Source of the DNA: Pseudomonas rhizosphaerae
GTDB taxonomy: Bacteria; Pseudomonadota; Gammaproteobacteria; Pseudomonadales; Pseudomonadaceae
NCBI RefSeq assembly: GCF_000761155.1
Contig: NZ_CP009533.1
Coordinates: 1,426,001 to 1,490,000 of the forward strand
Reading direction: 5' to 3'
DNA: 64,000 nt
Positions 8,656 to 17,489 of this stretch are shown in pieces. The notes beneath the pieces were generated by a model, which was not told the DNA's origin, made no database searches, and worked only from the letters and a program-made list of their open reading frames with translations. Position numbers and translations under genes: made by a program. Every line of letters begins with the position of its first letter. The stretch's first letter is position 1.

Positions 8656-9948
8656 TCAACGGCTGGGGGTGACCCGCCAGATGGTGTTGGCCAGGTCGTC
8701 GGCGATGATCAGCGCGCCGCGCGGATCGACCGTCACGCCTACTGGACGACCACGGGTCTTGCCATCGTCGCCGCGGAAACCGGTGGCAAAATCGATCGGC
8801 TCGCCGGCAGGCTTGTCCCCGGCGAACGGCACGAAAATCACCTTGTAGCCCACGGGGTTGTCGCGGTTCCAGCTGCCGTGCTCACCGACGAATGCACCCT
8901 GGGCAAATTTCTCACCCATGGCCGGGATCGAGAAGTCCACGCCCAGTGCGGCGACGTGCGACCCCAGGCTGTAATCAGGCTTGACCGCAGCAGCGACCTT
9001 GGCCGGATTCTGCGGCTGCGCCCGTGGGTCGACGTTCTGGCCCCAGTAGCTGTACGGCCAGCCATAGAACTGTCCTTCTCGGACCGAACTCAGGTAATCG
9101 GGCACCAGGTCCGGACCCAGCTCGTCACGTTCGTTGACCACGGCCCACAGCTGGCCGGTACCCGGTTGGATGGTCAGCGCCGTTGGGTTGCGGATACCCG
9201 TTGCATAGGGCTTGTGCGCACCGGTCTGGGCATCGATCTGCCAGACCATGGCGCGGTCGATTTCGACCTCCATGCCACGTTCGGTGACGTTGCTGTTGGA
9301 GCCGATGCCTACGTACAGGTAGCGGCCGTCGTCGCTGATGGCCAGCGACTTGGTCCAGTGGTGGTTGATCGCCGAGGGCAGGTCGGCCAGTTTGGTCGGT
9401 GCCGCGCTGGCCTTGGTCTGCCCGTCGGTGTAGTCGAAGCGCACCAGGGCATCCTGGTTGGCCACGTACAGCTTGCCGTCGGCATAGGCCAGGCCGTAGG
9501 GCGCGTTGAGGTTTTCCGCGAACACCGTCTTTAGCTCGTAGGTGCCATCGCCGTCGGCGTCGCGCAACAGGGTCAGACGGTTGCCGCCCTTGACCTGGGT
9601 ATTGCCCTTGGCCTTGATATAGCTGGCGATCACGTCCTTGGGCTTGAGCTTGGCAGCGCTGCCGCCACGGCCTTCGGCGACGATGATGTCGCCGTTGGGC
9701 AAGACCAGGGTCTGGCGCGGAATTGCCAGGCCAGTGGCAATCGCGCTGATGGTATAGCCCTGCGGGACGGTAGGCTTGCTGTCACCCCAAGCCACCGGCT
9801 CGGCGATTTTCATGCTCGGCAGCAGGCCGCGCTGCGCTTCCGGCAACTTGGGATCGGGCCCGCGGGCCTGGGTGCTGTCGGCTTCGCTGCCGCAACCGGC
9901 GAGCAGCAACGCAACGCTGATGGCCGTCAAGGCGCCTGAATAGTTCAT
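8656..9948 (-). CDS. L-sorbosone/PQQ-glucose dehydrogenase-like lipoprotein
   Basis: A 430-residue protein starting MNYSGALTAISVALLLAGC, where LLAGC is a lipobox, so the mature protein is probably anchored in the periplasm. The rest is a six-bladed beta-propeller of the soluble-aldose/sorbosone dehydrogenase type, with NHHWTKSLAISDDGRYLYVG, NERDELGPDLVPDY and GEHGSWNRDNPVGYKV. Family members oxidise sugars or aldehydes with PQQ, but the substrate here is unknown. GGAGGTGTT precedes the ATG at 9948. The gene overlaps the end of the DUF2231 gene by four bases, indicating translational coupling. A paralogue lies at 47992-49305. Confidence 0.87.
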   Translation of the reverse strand: MNYSGALTAISVALLLAGCGSEADSTQARGPDPKLPEAQRGLLPSMKIAEPVAWGDSKPTVPQGYTISAIATGLAIPRQTLVLPNGDIIVAEGRGGSAAKLKPKDVIASYIKAKGNTQVKGGNRLTLLRDADGDGTYELKTVFAENLNAPYGLAYADGKLYVANQDALVRFDYTDGQTKASAAPTKLADLPSAINHHWTKSLAISDDGRYLYVGIGSNSNVTERGMEVEIDRAMVWQIDAQTGAHKPYATGIRNPTALTIQPGTGQLWAVVNERDELGPDLVPDYLSSVREGQFYGWPYSYWGQNVDPRAQPQNPAKVAAAVKPDYSLGSHVAALGVDFSIPAMGEKFAQGAFVGEHGSWNRDNPVGYKVIFVPFAGDKPAGEPIDFATGFRGDDGKTRGRPVGVTVDPRGALIIADDLANTIWRVTPSR

Positions 9949-10373
9949 CGAACACCTCCGGAACGCAGATTGGTCAAGCCTACCCATGCCGCGATCAGCG
10001 ACAGTACCGTCACGATCACTGACAGGATCAGGCCTGAGGGCATGACCGCCCAGGCATCCTTGGCATGCTCGAAGGCATTGACCAGCCCCAGTACCCAGGT
10101 CACCAGCAACAGCAGGAAATACAGGACCGGACGGCCGCCCTTGTGTTCGGCACGGACCAGGTTGATCACCGCGCACAGCAGCGCCAGGCCGCAGAACACC
10201 AAGGCACCGGCGATCAACCAGGCGGCGAAGTTGGCCCACTGGATCTGGTAGCTCTGGGCATAGGCAATATCGCTCAGAAGTCCGCCCAGAAACAGCGGCA
10301 CGGTGCCGGCCAGGAAGATCGCATGCAGCGGGCCTGGCCTGTGTCGATAGGCAAGTTGAGTAGAAGTGGTCAC
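9945..10373 (-). CDS. DUF2231-type four-helix membrane protein
   Basis: A 142-residue protein with four hydrophobic segments (about residues 17-37, 50-70, 82-100 and 112-132) and the HAIFLAGTVPLFLGGLLSD beginning typical of DUF2231. The start is GTG with AGGA a few bases upstream. It is the first gene of a two-gene unit with the sorbosone-dehydrogenase-like lipoprotein. A membrane partner for periplasmic electron transfer would fit, but this is inference; no haem-ligand motif is obvious. Confidence 0.8.
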   Translation of the reverse strand: MTTSTQLAYRHRPGPLHAIFLAGTVPLFLGGLLSDIAYAQSYQIQWANFAAWLIAGALVFCGLALLCAVINLVRAEHKGGRPVLYFLLLLVTWVLGLVNAFEHAKDAWAVMPSGLILSVIVTVLSLIAAWVGLTNLRSGGVR

Positions 10374-10548
10374 GACAATTCCTCATCAAAGGACAACATC
10401 GGCACGGGTGCACCGGCTGGTCAGACGCGCACGTTGCGCATAGGAGAGGATTGCCCGTGATGACCGTTAGTTCACAAACCTTCGTGTCGAAATATTATCG
10501 AGTGCCAACCAGTCGTCGACGCGCGCGGTCGACGAACCTGGTTTGCGT

Positions 10549-10576
10549 TCAAGCAACCCATGATCAAGGCCGATAC
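10549..10576 (+). promoter_or_regulatory. Weak FliA (sigma-28)-like promoter
   Basis: TCAA followed after 16 bases by GCCGATAC resembles the flagellar sigma-28 consensus (TAAA-N15-GCCGATAA), with one mismatch in each box and one extra spacer base. It lies 45 bases upstream of a chemoreceptor gene, which makes it credible but not strong. Confidence 0.4.
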
Positions 10577-10620
10577 AGCATTAGCCCGTGCGTTCGCAGG
10601 GCCTAATCGCGAGGTCTTTC

Positions 10621-12246
10621 ATGTTCAAAACGTCTCTGCGCGCCCAGGTGCTGGCCTTGCTGGCCGGCGGGTTGCTCATCCTGCTGCTGATTGCCTTGGG
10701 CAGCTTCAAATTCCTCGCAGAAAGCCTGGATGACTACACCCACCTGGTGGCCGGCCCGTTGCGGGCCACTGAACTGGTCGATCGTGCCAACGTTCAGTTC
10801 AAGACCCAGGTGCAGGAATGGAAAAACGTACTGCTGCGCGGAAAGGATGCCAAGGCCGCAGACAAATACTGGGCACAGTTCCAGGAGCAGGAGCGTGCGG
10901 TAACGGCCACCTTGCAGGCCCTGGTCGAGCTGCCTGGCGTGCCCGCCAGCGTCAGCCAGAACGCCCAACGCCTGCGCGCCGAACACACCGCACTGGGTGC
11001 GGCGTATCGCCAGGGTCGCGACGCCTTTCTGGCCAGTGGCGCCGACGCTGCCATCGGTGACAAGGCCGTGGCAGGCGTGGACCGTGCCACCAGCGAGCAG
11101 ATGAATGCCCTGGTCACCGAACTGCGCGGTTTCGCCGACGCGCAGTCGCAATCGATCAACGAGCAGGGCCACCAGGCGATCATCTGGGGGATCGGCATCA
11201 TGCTGTTGTCCGGCCTGTTGATCACCGCTCTGAGTTTGTGGCTGGTCAACCGCAATCTGGTGACGCCGGTGCGCGACCTGATCGCCTACGTGGCGCGCCT
11301 GAGCCAGGGTCATCTGGCCGAGCGTGTGGTCAACCATCGCCGCGATGAGCTGGGCAACCTGGCCGTGGCGGCGAACACCCTGCGTGACTTTCTTGCCGAT
11401 ACCTTTACCCGCCTGCAACGCAGCACAGCCAATCTGGACCAGGCCAGCGGCGAGTTGAACACCATTGCCGCAGTGATGCTGCAGGGCACCAACGAGCAGT
11501 TCGAGCGCACCGATCAAGTGGCCACGGCGATGCAGGAAATGTCTGCCACCGCGCAGGAAGTCGCCCGCCATGCCGCCGGCGCGGCCACCGCCGCCGCCGA
11601 TGCCGACCGCGAGGCGCAGAGTGGTGAGCAGTCCATGCAGGCGACCATCCACACCATCACCCGCATGCGCGGCGAAATTGCCCTGACCGGCGATGTGATT
11701 CGCCAGTTGCGCGACGACAGCGGACGCATCGGCAAGGTGCTGGAAGTGATCCGCGGCATTGCCGACCAGACCAACTTGCTGGCGCTCAATGCGGCCATCG
11801 AGGCGGCGCGGGCAGGGGATGCCGGCCGTGGTTTTGCCGTGGTCGCCGACGAGGTGCGCACCCTGGCACAACGTACCGCCGCCTCGACCCTGGAAATCCA
11901 CCAGATCATCGACACCGTGCAGACCGGGGCGGTGAACGCCGTGCAGGCTATCGAAAATGGCCAGCAGCGCAGCGATCAGGGCGTCGAGCAGGTGGTGGAA
12001 GCCGGGCAGACACTAACGCGCATCACCCAGTCCATCGAGGCCATCAGGGACATGAACCGGCAGATCGCGACGGCCGCCGAAGAGCAGAACGCGGTGGTCG
12101 ACGACATCGCCCAGAACCTGGTGGAAATCACTGCGATCGCGACCACCAACCAAGCCAACGTCGATCGGACCCAGAGCGCCAGCAATCATCTGCATCAGTT
12201 GTCGGCGGAGCTGGGCCAGGTCACTGCGCGCATCAAGGCAGCCTGA
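10621..12246 (+). CDS. Methyl-accepting chemotaxis protein
   Basis: A 541-residue transmembrane chemoreceptor. TM1 is about residues 10-31, followed by a periplasmic helical-bundle ligand domain of about 150 residues, TM2 at about 186-208 and HAMP to about 262. A long cytoplasmic coiled coil carries the invariant signalling tip ([35 protein letters not shown]). There is no C-terminal NWETF-like tether for CheR/CheB. The ligand cannot be predicted. GAGGT sits five bases before the ATG at 10621. Confidence 0.92.
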   Translation: MFKTSLRAQVLALLAGGLLILLLIALGSFKFLAESLDDYTHLVAGPLRATELVDRANVQFKTQVQEWKNVLLRGKDAKAADKYWAQFQEQERAVTATLQALVELPGVPASVSQNAQRLRAEHTALGAAYRQGRDAFLASGADAAIGDKAVAGVDRATSEQMNALVTELRGFADAQSQSINEQGHQAIIWGIGIMLLSGLLITALSLWLVNRNLVTPVRDLIAYVARLSQGHLAERVVNHRRDELGNLAVAANTLRDFLADTFTRLQRSTANLDQASGELNTIAAVMLQGTNEQFERTDQVATAMQEMSATAQEVARHAAGAATAAADADREAQSGEQSMQATIHTITRMRGEIALTGDVIRQLRDDSGRIGKVLEVIRGIADQTNLLALNAAIEAARAGDAGRGFAVVADEVRTLAQRTAASTLEIHQIIDTVQTGAVNAVQAIENGQQRSDQGVEQVVEAGQTLTRITQSIEAIRDMNRQIATAAEEQNAVVDDIAQNLVEITAIATTNQANVDRTQSASNHLHQLSAELGQVTARIKAA

Positions 12247-12251
12247 CCTGA

Positions 12252-12276
12252 TCGCCGCGCTGCAATGGCGCGGCGA
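12252..12276. terminator. Hairpin between convergent genes
   Basis: TCGCCGCGC, a seven-base loop, then GCGCGGCGA forms a perfect nine-pair stem just behind the chemoreceptor stop and ahead of the convergent CHAD gene end. There is no T tract, so it may be a weak terminator or only an RNA-stabilising hairpin. Confidence 0.4.
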
Positions 12277-12285
12277 CCTTCAACA

Positions 12286-13053
12286 TCACTTGCGCTTGGG
12301 CAGCAGGCGCGCCAGCCTGCGCAGCTCGACCTCGGCTTTTTTCAGCTCGGCGGCCGAGTCCTGCGCCCAGACCTTCGCCAGCGGTTGCAGGTCGGCTTCA
12401 ACCTCCGCCTTGAGGCACCACTGATGGTGGTCGTGCCATGAACCCAGCGCCGATTGCACGGCCTTGAGCGATTTTTCCGCCTTGGCCGACAACGGCGACA
12501 ATTGGGCGAACGCCTGAGTGAGGTAACGCGTGCGTTTGACGAGGATGCGCAGTTCGTGCCGATCGAACTTGGCATCCTTGAGCGCGCGGCGCAGCTTGTC
12601 GACGTGCTTGTTCAACGTCTTTACCACGGTGCGCTTGAAGTGCGCCGAGTCCATGCCGGGCTCGCTGGCACGGAACGCGGCTGGCCAGGCATCGAGGGCC
12701 GTGAACAAGGCCTGCAGGGTAGGGTGCTCGACGATCAGCCGGTGCTCTATTTCAAGCCGTGCGCGACGGCTGTCGGCGGCGCCGTCCATGCCACGCTTTT
12801 GCAGCTCCTGGGCCATCACTTCCAGGTCGCGCGTGGGCGTGGTGAGTTGCCCCACGGCCTTCGCCGCCTTCAGCAGCGGACCCATGGCCGGCACCGATCG
12901 CACCGGAATCAACAGGCTGCGAATGCGTCGCACGGCAATGCGCAGATCGTGCAACGCTTCGGCATCCGCCGCGGTTTCCAGGCGAGCCCGCGCATGAAAG
13001 AGCGCCACCTCCAGCGCGATGATCTCCTTCACGTACATGTCGACGAATGCCAT
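12286..13053 (-). CDS. CHAD domain protein
   Basis: A 255-residue helical protein with the conserved histidines and basic residues of the CHAD family: LHDLRIAVRRIRSLL near residue 40, and FDRHELRILVKRTRYLTQAF with LGSWHDHHQWCL in the second half. CHAD domains bind inorganic polyphosphate granules in the cases studied; no catalytic domain is fused here. GGAGGATCC precedes the ATG at 13053, ruling out the longer upstream frame. It is divergent from the BetT-like gene. Confidence 0.87.
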   Translation of the reverse strand: MAFVDMYVKEIIALEVALFHARARLETAADAEALHDLRIAVRRIRSLLIPVRSVPAMGPLLKAAKAVGQLTTPTRDLEVMAQELQKRGMDGAADSRRARLEIEHRLIVEHPTLQALFTALDAWPAAFRASEPGMDSAHFKRTVVKTLNKHVDKLRRALKDAKFDRHELRILVKRTRYLTQAFAQLSPLSAKAEKSLKAVQSALGSWHDHHQWCLKAEVEADLQPLAKVWAQDSAAELKKAEVELRRLARLLPKRK

Positions 13054-13296
13054 GGATCCTCCTGTTGATAATCGAGTGCGATGATCGAGCGGGGCGTCGC
13101 TGCGACGCAGAGTCATCGATAGACAGAACGCCGCGCGCAATGGTGCCCACCCTGTCGGACGAATATGTTTGCAAATACATCTGCCGCTGATCCACAGCCG
13201 TACTGCCCGCTTCGGTAAACCTCGAGCGCCACCTGCGGTCACACCTACTCATCCCATTGCACGCACGCGCTGCACCGCCCCATCAGGAGCTTTTCA

Positions 13297-15267
13297 ATGA
13301 CTGTGAAGTCAGACCCCGTCGAGACCTCGACACTCAACCCGCCGGTCTTCTGGATTTCGGCCATTCTGCTGCTCTTGCTGGTGCTGTTCGCCAGCCTGAT
13401 GCCACAGCAGGCGCAAACGCTGTTCGCCCACGTGCAGGACTGGATCTTCACCAACGTCAGCTGGTTCTACATTCTCGCCGTCGCGGTGATTCTGGGCACC
13501 GTGGTGTTCCTGGGCGTCAGCCGCTACGGCGACATCAAGCTGGGCCCGGACCACAGCACCCCCGACTACAGCAGCATGACCTGGTTCGCCATGCTCTTCT
13601 CGGCGGGCATGGGTATCGGCCTGATGTTCTTCGGCGTCGCCGAGCCGGTCATGCACTTCCTCAACCCGCCCTACGGCGAAGGAGCCACGGTTGCCGCCGC
13701 GGGCGAGGCGATGAAGATCACCTTCTTCCACTGGGGGCTGCATGCCTGGGCGATCTACGCCATCGTCGCACTGATCCTGGCCTATTTCAGCTTCCGCCAC
13801 GGCCTGCCGCTGACCCTGCGTTCGGCGCTCTATCCCCTGATAGGCGAGCGCATCTACGGTCCCATCGGGCATGCCGTGGACATCTTCGCCATCATCGGCA
13901 CGGTACTGGGCGTAGCCACCTCGCTGGGCTTCGGTGTGGCGCAGATCAACACCGGTCTCAACGCGCTGTTCGGCGTACCGGTGTCGATCCCGATCCAGAT
14001 CGCCTTGATCATCGGCACCACTGCACTGGCCACCCTGTCGGTGGTGTCGGGGCTGGACAAGGGCATCCGTCGCTTGTCCGAACTCAACCTGGGCCTGGCG
14101 GTGTTGCTCATGGCCATGGTCATGATCCTCGGCCCCACCGTGCTGATCCTGCAGACCTTCGTGCAGAACACGGGCGGCTACTTGAGCGAGATCGTCAGCC
14201 GAACCCTCAACCTCAATGCCTACCAGCCCACCGACTGGATCGGCGGCTGGACCCTGTTCTACTGGGGCTGGTGGCTGGCCTGGTCACCGTTCGTGGGGCT
14301 GTTCATCGCGCGCATCTCGCGCGGTCGCACTATCCGTGAGTTCGTCACCGGGGTGCTGCTGGTGCCTACCGCGTTCACCCTGCTGTGGATGACCGTGTTT
14401 GGCAACACCGCGATTCACATGATTCTCGAACAGGGCATGACCGACCTGGGCATGGCCGTGGACAAGGACACCTCGCTGGCGCTGTTCGCGTTTCTCCAGC
14501 ACTTTCCGTTCTCTGGCGTGATCAGCGCCCTGGCGATCATCATGGTGGTGGTGTTTTTCGTTACCTCGGCCGACTCCGGCGCGATGGTGGTGGACATGCT
14601 CGCCTCCGGTGGGTCGGAAAACACCCCGGTGCGCCAGCGCATCTTCTGGGCCTCGAGCATGGGCCTGGTGGCCATCGCATTGCTGTTGGCCGATGGTCTC
14701 AAGGCGCTGCAAACCGCAACCATCGCCAGCGCATTGCCGTTCACCCTGGCGCTGTTGCTGAGCATGCGCGGCCTGCTCAAGGCGCTCAAGCTGGACGCCA
14801 CCAAGCGCGGTCTGCGCCATCAGGCCCTGGCCATTTCCCCAAGCACGCCACGGGCTGGCGGTAACTGGCAGCGCCGTCTGCGTACCCTGGCGATGTTCCC
14901 GCGACGTGCCCACGTGGTCCGCTTCATCGAAGAAGTGGCCCGCCCGGCTTGCCTCAGCGTCGCCGAGGAATGGCGCCTGCAGGGTTACGACTGCACCGTG
15001 GAAGATGGCGAGGAGGGCGGTGTGCGCCTGAGTGTCGGCCCGACCGACGATGCCTTCATCTATGAAATCCGGCCCCATGCCTACGCCACGCCCAGCTTCG
15101 TCATGAGCGGGCCGACCGGCGAGGAACGCAAGTATTTCCGCGCCGAAGTGCACCTGCGCGAGGGTGGCCAGGACCACGACGTCATGGGCTGGTCGCGCGA
15201 TGAGGTCATCGGCGACATTCTCGACCACTACGAACGCCACATGCACTTCCTGCACCTGGTGGGCTGA
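13297..15267 (+). CDS. betT: BCCT-family betaine/choline transporter (BetT-like)
   Basis: A 656-residue carrier with twelve membrane helices (about residues 15-500), the BCCT signature region (GMGIGLMFFGVAEPVMHF; TDWIGGWTLFYWGWWLAWSP) and a long C-terminal cytoplasmic domain of about 150 residues. That tail is typical of the BetT group, which imports choline with protons and senses osmolarity through the tail. The family is certain. The substrate is less so, because the next genes (RidA, amidase) suggest a catabolic rather than purely osmotic role. Confidence 0.85.
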   Translation: MTVKSDPVETSTLNPPVFWISAILLLLLVLFASLMPQQAQTLFAHVQDWIFTNVSWFYILAVAVILGTVVFLGVSRYGDIKLGPDHSTPDYSSMTWFAMLFSAGMGIGLMFFGVAEPVMHFLNPPYGEGATVAAAGEAMKITFFHWGLHAWAIYAIVALILAYFSFRHGLPLTLRSALYPLIGERIYGPIGHAVDIFAIIGTVLGVATSLGFGVAQINTGLNALFGVPVSIPIQIALIIGTTALATLSVVSGLDKGIRRLSELNLGLAVLLMAMVMILGPTVLILQTFVQNTGGYLSEIVSRTLNLNAYQPTDWIGGWTLFYWGWWLAWSPFVGLFIARISRGRTIREFVTGVLLVPTAFTLLWMTVFGNTAIHMILEQGMTDLGMAVDKDTSLALFAFLQHFPFSGVISALAIIMVVVFFVTSADSGAMVVDMLASGGSENTPVRQRIFWASSMGLVAIALLLADGLKALQTATIASALPFTLALLLSMRGLLKALKLDATKRGLRHQALAISPSTPRAGGNWQRRLRTLAMFPRRAHVVRFIEEVARPACLSVAEEWRLQGYDCTVEDGEEGGVRLSVGPTDDAFIYEIRPHAYATPSFVMSGPTGEERKYFRAEVHLREGGQDHDVMGWSRDEVIGDILDHYERHMHFLHLVG

Positions 15268-15287
15268 CCGGCTCGCCGTTTCAATTT

Positions 15288-15320
15288 GCAATGGCGGGGC
15301 TGTAACATGCCCGCCATTGC
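15288..15320. promoter_or_regulatory. Long inverted repeat ahead of ridA
   Basis: GCAATGGCGGG and its exact complement CCCGCCATTGC are separated by 11 bases, in the 78-base gap between the BetT-like gene and the RidA gene. No T tract follows. It could be an operator for the RidA-amidase pair, or an attenuating or stabilising hairpin in a BetT-RidA transcript. Confidence 0.55.
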
Positions 15321-15345
15321 CTCTCATTGACCTCAGGAGCCTCCC

Positions 15346-15726
15346 ATGGCCCATTCAGACATCACGTTTCTGCCGGACCCCGACCCCGAGTCGATTTCCT
15401 CCGACGTCGCCGGCTTCGGCGGTCTGCTGGTAACCACCCAGATTCCAACCCGCGCCGACGGCAGCCTGGAACTGGGCAGCATCACCGAGCAGAGCGAATG
15501 CACGCTGCAGGCGCTGAAGGTTGCGCTGGAAGCGGCCGGCAGCTCGCTGGATCGCGTCCTGCACCTGACCATCTACCTGACCGACATGGCTGACCGCCCG
15601 GCCTTCAACGAGGTCTACCAGCGCTTTTTCAGCAAGCCCTGGCCGGTGCGCGCAGCCGTGGGTATCACCGCGCTCGCCGCCGCTGGCATGCGTGTGGAAG
15701 TGACCGCCATGGCCGCCAAGGGCTGA
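15346..15726 (+). CDS. RidA/YjgF family protein
   Basis: A 126-residue protein of the RidA superfamily. The C-terminal half has LDRVLHLTIYLTDM, FFSKPWPVRAAVGITALAA and GMRVEVTAMAA, including the Arg that anchors the carboxylate in imine deaminases and the late Glu. RidA enzymes hydrolyse reactive enamines/imines, while many paralogues serve particular catabolic operons. CAGGAG lies upstream of the ATG. It sits 17 bases before an amidase gene, suggesting a shared pathway. Confidence 0.88.
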   Translation: MAHSDITFLPDPDPESISSDVAGFGGLLVTTQIPTRADGSLELGSITEQSECTLQALKVALEAAGSSLDRVLHLTIYLTDMADRPAFNEVYQRFFSKPWPVRAAVGITALAAAGMRVEVTAMAAKG

Positions 15727-15743
15727 TCGTGCAGGAGAACAGC

Positions 15744-17450
15744 ATGATCGAAGTCACCGAGGTTTCCATCGCCGAACTGCGCGCGGCTCTGGAGAGCGGC
15801 CAGACCACGGCGGTCGAACTGGTCCGGGCCTACCTGGAGCGCATTGCGGCCTATGACGGCGCCGACACCGCCACTGCGCTGAACGCGCTGGTGGTGCCCA
15901 ACCCCTCGGCCTTGGCCGAGGCTGCGGCGGCCGATGCCCGACGCGCCAGCGGCCAGACCCTGGGGCCGCTCGATGGCATTCCGTACACGGCCAAGGACAG
16001 CTACCTGGTCAAGGGCCTGACCGCGGCGTCAGGCAGTCCGGCCTTCGCCGGGCTGGTCGCCCAGCGCGATGCCTTCACCGTCGAGCGCCTGCGCGCCGCC
16101 GGAGCGATCTGCCTGGGCAAGACCAACATGCCGCCCATGGCCAACGGCGGCATGCAGCGCGGTGTCTACGGCCGAGCGGAAAGCCCGTACAACGCCGAGT
16201 TCCTCACCGCGCCGTTTGCCTCCGGCTCGTCCAATGGTGCTGGCACGGCGACCGCAGCCAGCTTCGCCGCGTTCGGCCTGGCCGAAGAAACCTGGTCGAG
16301 CGGACGCGGCCCGGCGTCCAACAACGGCCTGTGTGCCTATACGCCCTCGCGCGGGATCATCTCGGTGCGCGGTAACTGGCCGCTGACGCCGACCATGGAC
16401 GTGGTCGTGCCGTTTGCGCGGACCATGGCCGATCTGCTGGAAATCCTCGACGTGGTGGTCGCCGACGACCCCGACACCCGTGGCGACCTGTGGCGCCTGC
16501 AACCCTGGGTGCCGATACCCAAGGTCGCCAGCGTGCGTCCGGCGTCCTACCGGGAACTGGCCACCACACCTGCAGCGCTTGCGGGCAAGCGCTTCGGCGT
16601 GCCTCGTATGTACATCAATGCCGACCCGCTGGCCGGCACGGCCGAGCAGCCAGGCATCGGCGGCCCGACCGGGCAGCGCATCCACACACGCGCCGCGGTG
16701 ATCGACCTGTGGCAACAGGCACGGGTCGCCCTCGAAGCGGCTGGTGCGGAAGTCGTCGAAGTGGACTTTCCCTTGGTGTCCAACTGCGAAGGTGATCGCC
16801 CCGGAGCGCCGACCGTGTTCAACCGCGGCATCGTCGACCCGGCATTCCTTCATCATGAGCTCTGGGACCTGACGGCGTGGGCCTTCGACGATTTTCTGCG
16901 CGCGAACGGCGATCCAGCCCTCAACCGCTTGGTGGACGTCGACGGGCCGCTCATCTTCCCCCATGACCCCGGCACGCTGCCCAACCGCGAAGGCGACCTG
17001 GCCGCCGGCATGGACGAATACGTGAAGATGGCCGAGCGTGGCATCACCCCCTGGGACCAGATCAACACCCTGGCCGACGGTCTGCGTGCGTTGGAGCACA
17101 CTCGCAAGATCGACCTGGAAGAGTGGATGCAGGCGTTGCAACTCGACGCAGTGGTGTTCCCCACCGTGGCCGACGTGGCCCCGGCGAATGCCGACGTTGA
17201 CCCGGCGGCAGCAGACATCGCCTGGAGCAATGGCGTGTGGGTGGCCAACGGCAATCTGGCGATCCGTCACCTGGGCGTGCCGACTGTGACCGTGCCGATG
17301 GGCTTGATGGCCGACATCGGCATGCCGGTGGGGCTGACCTTTGCTGGCCGTGCCTACGACGACACGCAACTGTTGCGCCTGGCCGCCGCTTTCGAAGCCA
17401 CCGGCGATCGCCGCACGATCCCGCCACGCACACCGCCGCTGCAGCGCTGA
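15744..17450 (+). CDS. Amidase signature family hydrolase
   Basis: A 568-residue amidase. The Ser-cisSer-Lys triad is visible as Lys in IPYTAKDSYLVKGL, cis-Ser in ASGSSNGAGTA, and the nucleophile Ser in TWSSGRGPAS, where the usual DTGGSIRxPA motif is altered to ETWSSGRGPA. The protein is longer than the minimal family core, with a large insert near residues 250-380. GCAGGAGAA precedes the ATG at 15744. Substrate unknown; the cluster with RidA and a BCCT carrier suggests breakdown of an imported amide or cyclic imide. Confidence 0.87.
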   Translation: MIEVTEVSIAELRAALESGQTTAVELVRAYLERIAAYDGADTATALNALVVPNPSALAEAAAADARRASGQTLGPLDGIPYTAKDSYLVKGLTAASGSPAFAGLVAQRDAFTVERLRAAGAICLGKTNMPPMANGGMQRGVYGRAESPYNAEFLTAPFASGSSNGAGTATAASFAAFGLAEETWSSGRGPASNNGLCAYTPSRGIISVRGNWPLTPTMDVVVPFARTMADLLEILDVVVADDPDTRGDLWRLQPWVPIPKVASVRPASYRELATTPAALAGKRFGVPRMYINADPLAGTAEQPGIGGPTGQRIHTRAAVIDLWQQARVALEAAGAEVVEVDFPLVSNCEGDRPGAPTVFNRGIVDPAFLHHELWDLTAWAFDDFLRANGDPALNRLVDVDGPLIFPHDPGTLPNREGDLAAGMDEYVKMAERGITPWDQINTLADGLRALEHTRKIDLEEWMQALQLDAVVFPTVADVAPANADVDPAAADIAWSNGVWVANGNLAIRHLGVPTVTVPMGLMADIGMPVGLTFAGRAYDDTQLLRLAAAFEATGDRRTIPPRTPPLQR

Positions 17451-17489
17451 GCATCCTGCCGACCCCGTGGCGTCCATGGTCCTACGGGG

